Source: Acanthaster planci
Lineage: Eukaryota; Echinodermata; Asteroidea; Valvatida; Acanthasteridae
Length of the DNA stretch: 64,000 nucleotides
Reading direction: 5' to 3'
Assembly (NCBI RefSeq): GCF_001949145.1
Contig: NW_019091431.1
Span: 979,426-1,043,425, forward strand
Both the position numbers and the translations under genes were made by a program. A model generated the notes under the pieces. The model did no database searches. It was not told the origin of the DNA and saw nothing but the letters and a program-made list of their open reading frames with translations. Of this stretch, positions 1 through 11,400 are shown in pieces (position 1 is the first letter of the stretch; every line of letters starts with the position of its first letter).

Positions 1-34
1 TGTTCAGTTCGTCACTTTGAATGATGCAACATAC

Positions 35-3000
35 TTGAGCTTGGAGAAGATGAAACCTTGGACCTCATCCGGTGCATTGTCTTCCTCATCCTGGGAGTGA
101 CCATCTCCTTCTTTGACCTCTGTGTCGTCCACCGCCTTATACTCGGTGCTCTTGATGGCCAGTTCCACACCATAGCCGGAAAGCCGGATTCTTTGTGCAG
201 ACTGGTCCTGTGCGGAGATTTGAGAAGCATGTAACCATATGTCTACTGAATTAATCCAGAGACTTAGAGAGGTTCATATCCTGGGGGGGGTAAGAGAAGG
301 TTCTCAGAAACTTGGAAAAGCTTTGAGGGTGGTCTCACCTTGACAAAGTGTCTCAGGACATATTGCACAGTTCCCTTGTTGGCCAGTCCCTTTAGTCGCT
401 GGTGGAAATGTTTCACCTGTGATCTCAGGTTGCCTATGTGACCGTACAGAATGACTGTTATGGAGTTGTTCTGGGATCGCGGATACCGGTGATCGACTGC
501 ATAAACGTTTGGCTTAGCCCTGCAGTACAAGAAAGACGTCAACACGGAATAACATTGTAAACAATTCCAATTTCAAGATGAGGCAATGTGCTTGTGTCAC
601 ACTGCAACTTCAGGGGAATTGAATGAGTCCTTTTAGTCAGCCAAAATTCTTTGGCATGGAGTAAATGCAACCAACATGTTCAGATGTCGGGCAAAGGAGC
701 CATTGGACTTCAAATCTCATCTTTTCAAAAATCTATACTTGTATCTCTGACAAAAAACAAACACAGCTGCTGCACACAAATAATTCTGTACCACTGCAAC
801 GTCAAGAAATCAATATAAATGAGAACAAAGTCCATTTTCATGCTTTGTTACTTGCATAGAATTTCTATGCAGGCATGTATATGTATTTCTTCCTCACATT
901 TTCCAACATGTTCCATAAATTTTGATTCGTACATCTCATCCATTACACACGAGGCTTGGTGTTCAATTTTCAAGTGCAGAGAATGGGGCACTGTATCACC
1001 CCACAGGGGCACAATTTGACAAAAACCCAGAAGTCGACTTTGTTGGCCACTTCTTATTATTATGGACCAGGTTCATAACATCACTGCTTCAAAGACGAGA
1101 CAGGTCACTGTATTCACAAGCAATCATGTACCTAAGATAAGACTCTTTACTACAAGGACAATGTCAAAAGTAAGAACTGGTGAGAACTACACATTCAATT
1201 CAATTTTTTTTTCCTAACAAATAGGACAAATTACCAGTACCTTTCTGGCGCAGAAGCTATCAATTCTGCCATGTCTGTCAGTGAACATGTGACCTGTCCA
1301 TGAACATGGACAAAGGCATCACAGCCAGAGGGAGGTGGGAGATCTTGAGCTATCTGTGGCATTAAAGAAAAAAACACCATAAATGCGACTGAAGCCTCAA
1401 TGGTTACCAATGAAAGTGTAAATTCCATTATGGAATGCCTCTCAATATATCCCTGGAACATCGTTTTTGGAGCCACAACAGTTGCAAGATCTGCAATTCT
1501 TAGGTTCACCAACACCTTCCAATTTGTAAATAACTGATTTTTTTAGGGGGAAGCTAAGAAAGGCTCTCCACAGGAACACTAACATGTCGGTATGTAATGG
1601 CGCACTACTTTAACTATTTGACAATATCATCTTACCTGGTTAAACATTTCTATTTTCGGAGAGTAGGAGTGAATGGACAGTGTCAATTTGAGCAGGTCCC
1701 TCTCAGTATCAGAGAGAAGACGCCCAGCAAACTTCATCACAAATGCATATTTACTCTCGTCAGTCTCTGTAAGTATGCAAGACAGGACTCTATTAGGACA
1801 TCAAAATCAAAGCGGAGACAAGAACAATTAGCCATTACCTAACTACCATAGCAAAGACTATTCACAGCAGAAGTCTTATACATCGAGAAGAAAGAACAGA
1901 AATATTACACCAAAAAGCAAGAAATTGTTTCACATCCCACTTCTGAGGTGAAAGCTACCCTTTCTGATAAGGAGAAGTAGCCAACGGACTGAATTTTCAT
2001 ATTATCTATTCCGTTTTTACCTCCAACGTCACCATCTCTAAGTTCCGACAATGAGTCCACAAAACTCCAGAAACTCTCCACTCCCTTGTCTGCCAGGAAC
2101 TCACTAGCCTCTGCCACTAGTGGTGTGGCTGGCCACTTGGCTTGCAGGGATGTGGTGATTGGCTTAGACTTGATGGAGGAGGAACGTAAAGCTTGTAGCA
2201 AGACTAGGAGCAGAACTGAACAGAACCTTGGCCATGCCATCTGACAGACAAAAAGGAAGCAAAGTAAGGCCTACCAGTCAATTTGTTTCATATGCCTGTC
2301 TGGGTTCTCTTCTGATATGTGTACAAGTTACAAAGCTCTACTTGCACACATTCGCCCCAAGTTTGGTCTGCACCTGCTTGTCTGTGGTGCCTAAACCCTA
2401 ACCTCACTGAACAATACAAAATAGTTCTTAGTAGTAAAATGTAGAATACAGTGCTATAACTTGTATGAGTACATGACCTTATTGTTCTCTGTACCATTAA
2501 CAATGGAAGTGCCCGAGCCAAGAAGTGGTAAGTGAAAGCACTAGGTCCTAAAACCTCAGACCACTGCGTAGAATTTCCTGGCACTGATTGAGTCCTGTCG
2601 CCAGGGGTTTTATTTAACCAATGTGCCAGTGCAGTATACTCCTGTGGAGGTTTCTACACAGTACAGGAGGATGATGATGCTGAACAACTGCTAAAAATGT
2701 TTAAAAACTGGCCTCCTCCAAATAATGCTTTTCAGACAAACTTCAACATAACTGAAAAGGTTACAAGTAACATGATAGCCTAGGCCCACATTTTGGGACT
2801 GCATATTTGGGGATCCCTTTCCTATAACAGAAAGGAGACCTACATTTGAACTTATGGATTCACCCTGGTCATGCTGGTAGATGACCATGACATCATGCTC
2901 AATAGCTGTAGGGTTGATGTTGTGAAAAGTGGGCAGAGTTTGAGTTTTGAGGGAAATTTTTTGGAAAAGACACTACGCTCCCACGCGGGAGCAGGGCGGA

Positions 3001-3721
3001 CGTCACACTCTTTCTGGGGGTAACATGACACGTGGTGGATTAAAATATACATGACTGTTTTATCGATAAGCGAGTCACACTTTCTCACAATTTATAATTT
3101 GAAATTTCCAAAAATTTGGGTCAGTACAATAAACAGAGTGTTGCCTTGGGACTGACCAGTTTACAAGATTAAAATGACCAGATGACCAGTCGACCAGAAA
3201 CTGGGGGGTCCCAAAATATCCCCCAATTTTTTCTGTTTGTTTGTTTTCTTTTTCCTTATTTAGGTTTTAGGCATGCCATGCTAGTTATCTGCAAACCATT
3301 TCCCTGAGCAAAATCTTCCTGGGCCTGGGAAGTCAAGGCTGTATAGCATATAGGTTTCAACATGTGCAGTACTAGTGCACCGTACGTCATGCCATGCATG
3401 CACAAAAATCATGAGAGCAGGCTGAAACACCACGCACGCCACGCGTCGCGCAAACATATTGCACGTACATGTGGGGTTACGTTGGGTTAGTTACGTCCGT
3501 CCATATCCATGCCGCCTACAACTAATATTTAGTAATAAGCACGAAAGCTCTCCACGCGCTATAAATATAACAATCACGCAATAAATCACTGCATAACAAG
3601 TTCATTCAACGTTTTCAAGGTCTACATTTACAAGAGCCAAAATCTGCAAATGCTTCTACAAATCTACAAATGTTTCGTGTCGTGTCGATGAAGATAGCCT
3701 TACCTCGCTGGAGGCCGCCAT
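35..3721 (-). CDS. UGGT: UDP-glucose:glycoprotein glucosyltransferase, N-terminal exons (partial)
   Basis: UGGT is the ER-lumen folding sensor that re-glucosylates misfolded N-glycoproteins so that they rebind calnexin/calreticulin. Exons on the minus strand: 3704-3721 (short first exon), 2021-2240, 1636-1766, 1241-1353, 339-519 and 35-207. All junctions are GT-AG and phases agree. The exon at 2240 encodes a signal peptide (RFCSVLLLVLLQAL), then KPITTSLQAKWPATPLVAEASEFLA, the conserved start of mature UGGT. Later exons carry PPPSGCDAFVHVHG, DHRYPRSQNN, LSGYGVELAIKSTEYKAVDD and DEVQGFIFSKLK, all diagnostic of the N-terminal thioredoxin-like region. About 278 residues are present. The last donor (33-34) shows that the gene continues past the left edge, so the C-terminal transferase domain is absent. 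Two in-frame ATGs are possible: 3721 (adds MAASSE) or 2240, the first codon after the intron; the second puts the signal peptide nearer the N-terminus. Confidence 0.93.
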
Positions 3722-3724
3722 CTT
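3714..3724 (-). promoter_or_regulatory. YY1-type AAGATGGCGGC element at the UGGT first exon
   Basis: Read on the minus strand, AAGATGGCGGC matches the YY1 consensus that often overlaps start sites of housekeeping genes. It contains the upstream ATG of UGGT and lies 10 bp before a GTAAGG donor. The function is inferred from the motif only. Confidence 0.55.
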
Positions 3725-3752
3725 AAAAGTGTGGAAAGAAATTGAGTCGTTG

Positions 3753-3783
3753 ATTGGACCACGTTGACTTTCCTTTCACCAAT
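3753..3783. promoter_or_regulatory. Paired CCAAT boxes in the UGGT/WDR83 divergent promoter
   Basis: ATTGG at 3753-3757 and CCAAT at 3779-3783 are inverted and about 26 bp apart, just outside the UGGT first exon. UGGT and WDR83 are head to head, with about 635 bp between the first UGGT codon and the WDR83 ATG. NF-Y binding is a motif-based inference. The rest of 3725-4356 shows no clear element or TATA box. Confidence 0.45.
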
Positions 3784-4356
3784 GACAATCGCGGAATAAG
3801 CGACATAGTCACCAGTATGTTTCTAAAGCCGAAGGAAAAGAAACTATATATATTAAATTACTAATTTACTTTTCAACTAAAACACAACCTAATTATAGTT
3901 ATCCTTAAGTAGATAACATGATTAAAGAATGCAAAGTGATTCACAGGGAATATATTATTTTGTCAAGACGGTCTTATCGTGGGGGGATGCAACAACTCCG
4001 CCCACCCAAAAACTTCAGGCCCCTGGATTCTGATTATAATTAATTTGGATGATTCGGTTTGATTGTTGAAGACATTTTTCACATCCCAATGATCCAAAAC
4101 TGTTTCCTGTGTCACCAAAAAAAAGTTACATTTAACATTCTTCACCGCCCGTTAAGCTTACCTACGAAAGTTTACTGTTCATTTTGCTCTATATGCAAAA
4201 CAGTTATCGGGTTTATAAGGTCTAGTACCCAAGTAGAATTAGTGGTGCGCTGCTCGTTTTTTCAATACTTTTTCAGACTGGTGCTTCTGTAAACTTGGAC
4301 GTATACTATTTACAAACGACGCACAATCAACTTTTGACGGGAATTTGGGGTTCAAA

Positions 4357-5982
4357 ATGGGGGAAAAACTTCCTCTTCAGCTTCATAAAACCTTGGACTG
4401 TAAGCAAGGTGCTGTTAGGTCAGTCTCCTTCAATGGAGACGGGAATTACTGCCTCAGTTGTGGCAGTGACAAATCGCTGAAATTGTGGAACCCTCATCGT
4501 AACCTCCTCTTGAAAACCTACACTGCACACGGCTATGATGTGCTTGATGCTAGAGCTTCTCTTGATAACTCACAACTAGTGTCTTGCGGTGCCGACAAGG
4601 CAGTAATTTTGTGGGATGTGGCCTCAGGGCAGACGATGAGAAGGTTTAGAGGGCATGCGGGAAAGGTGGACTGTGTGTGCTTTAACGAGGAATCATCTTT
4701 AGTTTTGTCTGGTGAGAAAAAAAATCAGTCAACATTTGAGATTTCAGGATAGGAGCCATGTCCGCACCCTGCTGGGCAAATTCGTGATGAATTTGAAAAT
4801 CTAGACTAGCTTTTGAAAACAACATGCTCGAAAAATAGGCAACGAAAACCAGATCATAATAGCAAAATGATTGCTTTGAAAACGTCCACAACAGTATTAC
4901 AAACATGACAAAGAAAGGTTTAATGGCTTTGGTGATTTAAAGTATGAAGGTGGTTAATTCAATCAAAAACAACAATCAACAAATCTGTATGTGAACATTT
5001 TCAAGGAATATGCAGTCATTGTTGCCTGTTTTCAACCAACCACGACTGTATTTTCTTATACTTACAGGTTCTATTGATGCCACTGTCCGAATTTGGGATT
5101 GTCGGTCTAGGAAATTGGACCCTATCCAAATACTGGACGAAGCCAAAGATGCTGTGTCATCTATCACCGTGTCTGACTATGAGATTCTCACTGCATCTGT
5201 TGATGGGTACGTCAGGAGATACGACCTGCGAAATGGTCGAATGCATGCAGATTGCATTGGACGTGAGTCACCTCATTCACTTGATTGATTTCGTTTGCTT
5301 CCTTCTCCTTTTAGAAGCTTTTAGCTCTTCCTGGAACACCGCAAGGCCAGCATCCATTGTATTAAAGACTCTAAATAAAATAATTTTTTTTCTGGACCGT
5401 TGCAGATCCAGCCACTTGTGTCAACTTCACCAAGGATGGCCAGTGTACCCTGGTGTCTTCCCTTGACAATAGGATCCGACTGCTGGACAAAGACACGGGG
5501 GAGCTTCTTGGTGAATATGCTGGTCATCGCAACAGTCAGTACAGAGTGGCCAGCTGTATGAACAATGATGACAGCCATGTGGTCAGTGGCTCCGAGGATG
5601 GAAAGATATACTTCTGGGACTTGGTAGAGGTGAGGCATCACCATTGTTGCTAAGTTATAGTAGTCATGGCAACCGCATCTTGAAGCAAACATTGAAAGGT
5701 GCCCCAAAGATCATTCTGTCTGGGATTTACACAATAGCTTGTATTCTTTCAGACTAATTTTGTGGCTCCTGAAACTGATGGAGAATACCGCTGTCCCATC
5801 CCTTGGCAATAATACATCTTCCTTGTTCTTCATTTCAGGGGTCCATGGTAACTACTATTGAGCAGGCAGGCAAAGAGACAGTACATTCCTTATCTTTCCA
5901 CCCGAAAGAGGTTTGTTTGTTATCTGCCTCTGAAGGCACAGTTAAATTATGGAGAAGTCATACCTACAAGGAAGATGGATGA
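4357..5982 (+). CDS. WDR83: WD repeat protein WDR83 / MORG1
   Basis: WDR83 is a small all-WD40 propeller, known as an ERK-pathway scaffold (MORG1) and a spliceosome-associated protein. Four coding exons, 4357-4711, 5068-5262, 5406-5629 and 5839-5982, join in frame into 305 residues; family members are about 315. Diagnostic stretches are HKTLDCKQGAVRSVSFNGDG, GSDKSLKLWNPHRNLLL, GADKAVILWDVASGQ, RIWDCRSRKLDPIQILDEA, VDGYVRRYDLRNG and LLDKDTGELLGEYAGH. The start is the ATG at 4357; upstream codons in that frame have no other ATG. The C-terminus (VKLWRSHTYKEDG) completes the last blade, so the gene looks intact. BUB3 was considered, but the LDKDTGELLGEY and RRYDLR motifs are WDR83-specific. Confidence 0.95.
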
Positions 5983-8401
5983 AGTAGAATGCATGAAGTA
6001 GTAAAAGCAAGTAGAACTCATCCACTAAGGGGAGGAAGGGAGAGGTCAAGATGATCTTTGATGGCCAGCTAAAGGTTCTGACCCTAGAAGAGTATTGGTT
6101 CAAGAATAAGAACCTGTGCAGTGAAAGTACATAGCCACACAGGTCAGCAATTTTGAAAGGAAAAGAAGGGAAAGGCCAGAACACATGCATTGAAAGGTTA
6201 CAGCAACTGATTGTTCTGCAGAAGTTTGAGAATAGATTGTGTGAAGTCAGTTAACATCACTTCTTAATGCTTGTGTTTTTGATGAACCTTCATTGCAACA
6301 AGCACTGGACTGTTACGACATACCCAGTTTACAAGGAGCCAATAAACCACTTTGAATTAATCCATTTTAAAACTTGGTAATATTTTGACCTTACATTTAT
6401 TTATGACTTTAAAATAAAATTTAAATCTTAAATTTTTGTTTCACATAATGTACTATATTTTATGAAATGACAAACATTGATTTCACTATTTGTAAACTTT
6501 TCCCGTCTGACATTACATTTTGTTTTAAAAATGTACTGTCATTTAAGTTGCACTGTACATATTGGAAAATAAAAATGGTTATAAGATTAACTCAGTACAA
6601 AATCTGTATAGAAGAAGTCCTCGCTTTGTCCAACATGAGTGGAATTACACTGATTTTAATAATGATGTAATATTACATTACAATTCCCAAAGAGAGAATG
6701 CAATATCCAAGCTCATAACATGCTTCCGTCTGTGGTATCCAACATTTGTGTTCCACAGATCCAGTAGGTGAATTGAAACGTACAGTAAAAAAAAGTGATG
6801 CTGTACATGTACAAATATGACTTCCTTGAGTAACAAAGCATTTCAAAACAGAGTGTCGCAAAAGCAGGAGAATTTTCAACGGAAGTGTTCCTGCCAAAGC
6901 CACAGATGACTGAACTTAAATGCCTACTGGTGTTTCACTTGCAAGAAAAATAAGAATTAATTGGAACAAATCCTATGAAAACCTATTCTTCTAACAAAGT
7001 CCATTTACCAAAGCAAACGCTTACATGCAAAGGAAAATATGTTATCTGGGGTTGTTAATTCCTTTTTTTTGGTATGAATGTTGGCGACAAGATTTGTCAG
7101 AACTGCAATACACTGCAAAGGAAAATACATTTTGGGAGTTTGTTTTAGTGTGTTGAGTGTGGGATTTTTGGAGGGGTGGGGTGTGGGTTCATCCAACTTT
7201 CAAACAGCTTATTGGTTGATCACTCAAGTTTAGAAACTAAAAACAGTTACTTAGACAAAATGAGTAAACATACGGTTACATTTTGAAATTTTGAATTCTG
7301 AGGTTAGATTGGGTCTGTCATCTAATATAGAAATCTAGACTACATCTATGGCCAAGAAGGCACAGGCAAAATATTTAAAAAAAAAACATTCTGTTTGATA
7401 CGGGGAAACTTTTAAAAGGACCAGAAATTATTTGAAAGTCAACATTTTCAGGAAATAAACCACATTTTAAAGTATGTGAGACATTTTAAATTCCAACACA
7501 AGCCATGCATGAGGGACAGAATCTATGAGCAGTATGATTATAGAATGTTTAAGCGGTCTAGAGACAGAAGTTAACCATTAGCAAATTCTCTAACAAAGGT
7601 GTCCTTGTCCATGAAAACTATAATTGGCACATTCATGTATCAATTAAAAGGGTATAAAGTGACATAAAATAACAATACTTTCCAATTTGGAAATGACACA
7701 TTGCACTAAGCTCGGTAATACAATTCAGAGTAAACCCAATGCGTTTTGTGACATGCACAGTACATACCTGCAACATTTGTATGTATGGTAAGGACATTTC
7801 TTCCTCTCTGTCACACTATAACGTATTTCATATTGGTCAAAGATGTCAATTTTTTTAAAGATAAAGAGTACATCACAAATTTCAATTTTGTATCACAATC
7901 AGAAATCATTGGAAAATGTAAATCTTGCATTTTTACAAAAGAAAGGAAAATGTAGAGAAAATGAACCTGACAGGTTGATTGGAGTTTTACAGTTCAAACA
8001 AATGATCACATTTAGAAGTACAAAGTGCAACACTCTACATGTTCAAATCAATATAAAGTTGGTAACAATTTAATTTGACCCTAGCAAGTGTTCTGGAAGG
8101 GGTGTAAGTAACATCTTGAGAATGCTTCTATAGAATTTTGAAAATTTACCTTTTCTGATCTTCCCCTTAGCTACGGTGTATTATACGAATGTAATAAGCT
8201 GTGATTTCCGACAGTTTTTCAAAAATACATTTCCTCCACAAGGCAGAAATGTTACCTGTGCTGGAGAGAGGTTTAACCTTTCTGTTTCATTTTGAAAACT
8301 CCATTCTACTTGTTGCAAGTTTCCACTGGATGTTTCTCCTGCATTCTAAACAGGAAAAGGCAATTCTTGAGCGAAGCCTGCTTGTAGGCTCCAATGTCAA
8401 C
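5983..8401. other. Convergent intergenic region between WDR83 and UVRAG
   Basis: AT-rich sequence with no supportable gene. The left part must hold the WDR83 3' UTR, and the right part probably holds the 3' UTR of minus-strand UVRAG. No repeat or RNA gene was seen. Confidence 0.5.
6341..6346 (+). terminator. Probable WDR83 polyadenylation signal AATAAA
   Basis: This canonical hexamer lies about 360 bp past the WDR83 stop and is followed by T-rich sequence. It is the first AATAAA after the gene. Confidence 0.5.
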
Positions 8402-11400
8402 CTATCGCGACTCCATCATCGCATGTTTTCCTGATTTTCGTCCCTTATTTGGGCTCGTGGATACTTTCTTGAAGCTGGAAAAACTGTCTTGTCGAGAGAG
8501 GGCCTCTGCACGGCTACCAAGATCATGAAACAGGTGGCCTGCATCGGTGTCCATGGAATAAGTCACATTGTTACGTTCTCTTGGAGGACTGCCAATTGCA
8601 TCAGATTGCGTTGAACATGATGCATCGTCACTGAACAAACTTTTGTCTGATGGGAACATGAAGTCAAGATTTGGTTCTCCAACAGATTCAACTTTATTAA
8701 GGTTTGGTACTGATGTGTCGCCATGGTGATTCGAGGAATGAGGCTTGGAATCTAGCAGCTTTGGTTCTTGCAAGGAGGCAAGCTCCGAGGGAGATCGCAG
8801 AAAAGTCTCTTGGGCTGTTGGATGTTGAGGCTGGATAGCATGTGATGTGTTGTCAGGAGGAAGAGTTTCCTGAGAAGATTCTGACCTAGAGTTGTGGTGA
8901 TTGTTGGTGTTTGTCTGTGAAGCCCAGCCGTCGCTAGTTATTGACGGCTTTGCCACCAGTTCTGCTTCTACATCTGCAACAGCACTGGCCTGCTGCTCAG
9001 GCTGATCAAGGTAACCTGATGGTGGAAATTCAGGTAAGTCTAGAGATTCACAGCTTGCCTCAGGTTGCGATTCTGGTTCCAAAGTCCTTAATGGCCCTTC
9101 CGGTAATGGACTCTGTGGCACTTCAGCTCCTAAATTTGCTGTTACTGCTGCTGGCGATAAGTTGCCCTGCTGGTCGTCAATTTCAACCTGTTCAACAGCT
9201 ATGGGTTCTACCAGATCAGTCTTGAGAGTGTCACTATCACCATTTGCCTCGACAAACTCCAGTGGCCAACTGCTGTCCTTGTGTCGGTACTCGATGCTGG
9301 GCCTGAGCGTTTCTGCTCTCCTGGCTTCACTTAAAGTGTCTTCTAAGGACAGGCCGGCAACGTCAGTCTCGATCACAGCAGTTGTCTGTCTAGTCCCTTC
9401 ATCGCTGTTGCCCCGTTCAACAAACAAAGCCTGCTTGGCCTCAATGTCTTTGGCAGCGTTGTCCACACTCGGGATCGATATGGGAGCTGAGGGGAGAGGA
9501 GGCTCGACCTCAGGCGTCAGATCCTCAAAGGGGCTGTTTTGCTCCACATAGGGGCTCAGAGAGGGTGTCTGGGTGGAATCAAATGCCGGGAAGGGAGGGG
9601 GACGAGGGTCAGCCTGGGTTGGGCGTGACAAGTCGACTTGGCTGTAGGGTGGCGGTGCTTGAACTGGGTAGGGGGGGACGCCTGGTGGAAGCGTGGCTCT
9701 GCGAACGAAGGGGACCCTCTGTTGCTGGTGTTGGGTCTGCTGAGAGGAGACTTCTGATTGGTCAGGCTGTTGTAGACTTCTCGGCGCTTGGTAAACGGGA
9801 CTGATGAGGTTGCTGGTGGTCAAAATAAGATGAAAGTGATGCTGAATGCCAGATTAAATGACTGTTATCAATTGTCTAATTTTTACCCAAGTAGCTTTCG
9901 AACACAAAGTGTTTTCTTTCAAACTGGTTGAAATCAGAATCTGCTATCTGTTCTTCACATATTGAAATGCTCCTACAGACACAAAAATCTATTTTAGGAG
10001 AAGACATCCAACATTCATCAGCCTTGATCTCACTGAATCCCTCATGAGGAAATGAAAAAATTCTAGCAATATCAACTGAAGGTGGTGCAAACTTCAGATA
10101 GTAGTGCGATAGCTTACATAAAAAGTCAGCATACTCACTTTTTAACTCCCCACTTGAGTTCCAACAGAGTCTTGAGGTTTGGCAAGGTTGCTCTGAGGTC
10201 AACTGTCTGTAACCCCATGGCATATCGGAGCTGTGCTATGTTACGGTTCAGAAGGTACAGGGCATAATTGAATTGGAAGCGCTCCTTGCCGCGACTATAC
10301 AATGGGAAACTGGAAATTGGACAAAGTAGACATGACAGGTGATGGTAGAAAACATGACAGGTGATGGTAGAAAACATGACAGGTGATGGTAGAAAACGTT
10401 GGTGTTGCAATGCAATAAATGTAAGACTTGTGTTAAATCAATTCTTATTTCTTTGTGACTGATTTATTCAATTACGTGAAGGAGGTTTCCACATTTTCTT
10501 TCTGTCTTGATACTTTGAAAGCTCATGATATAAATACTTCAGTCCTGTCATGAATGTCTAATTAATGCAAGAAAGGAAACCAAAATGTTAACTCATGGGA
10601 CACACGAAGCTCCTTGCAGACGAGTGTTCTATGCTTGTTAGTAGTGACAATCAGACGAACCCATTTTTGTCACAAAACACGAGACACTGGATTATAACTC
10701 AAACTCGGACATAACAGCAGAGAGAAACTTGGAAACTCACTCTCTGTCCTTTTCTGCCAGTGATTCTGTAATGTGATCTCTGACAAGCGACCGTGAGCCA
10801 TAGTGGAACATGGGATAGCGGAGAGGCAACTTGAGGATTTGTGACATCATCAAGATCAGGTGACAGGTGTGTCCAAGGCCAGTGGATACCACCATGTCAT
10901 CAGTGCCTGCAGATAGGTGCCCACAATTGAAAACAGTTTTAAATGGGTACCACGTACAATCATTACACCTAATCACTCGGTACAAATGGGTATATGGTTA
11001 GGGTTGATGGGTTTCAGAAATCTCCCGACATCTTTACCTGAATAACGTTCAGCATTTGGAAGCTTAATGCCAAGGATTGTGTATTCGTGGTTTGCCTGCT
11101 CTACCACCGGATAGATGTCTGACAGCTCACCAATCAATGTAGTCTTCCTTGCTGTGTACTTGGCCGCTAATTTCTGAAGCTGTTCCCTGCAGAGTACAAA
11201 CACACAAAAAACTTTCCTTCAAGAGCATCTCCAAATGTGAATTGCTTGGAATTGAGGGATGGGAGCGCCTGCACACTAACTTCAGTACTGGCTGATTAGT
11301 GGAAGAAAACATAATGAAACCTGATATAGTTACACTCGGAAATAAAAGGCAGCATCGTCATTCTTGATTGATTAACTCACTTTTTCTCCTGATAGAGATG

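Noticed and set aside
4357-5982. BUB3 or another mitotic WD40 protein
   Set aside because: Segments such as LLDKDTGELLGEYAGH, VRRYDLRNG and DCRSRKLDPIQ are characteristic of WDR83/MORG1.
9162-9551. Plus-strand frames of about 90-130 codons at 8.9-9.8 kb
   Set aside because: They are antisense shadows of the long UVRAG last exon, whose minus frame is open for over 470 codons and in phase with upstream exons.
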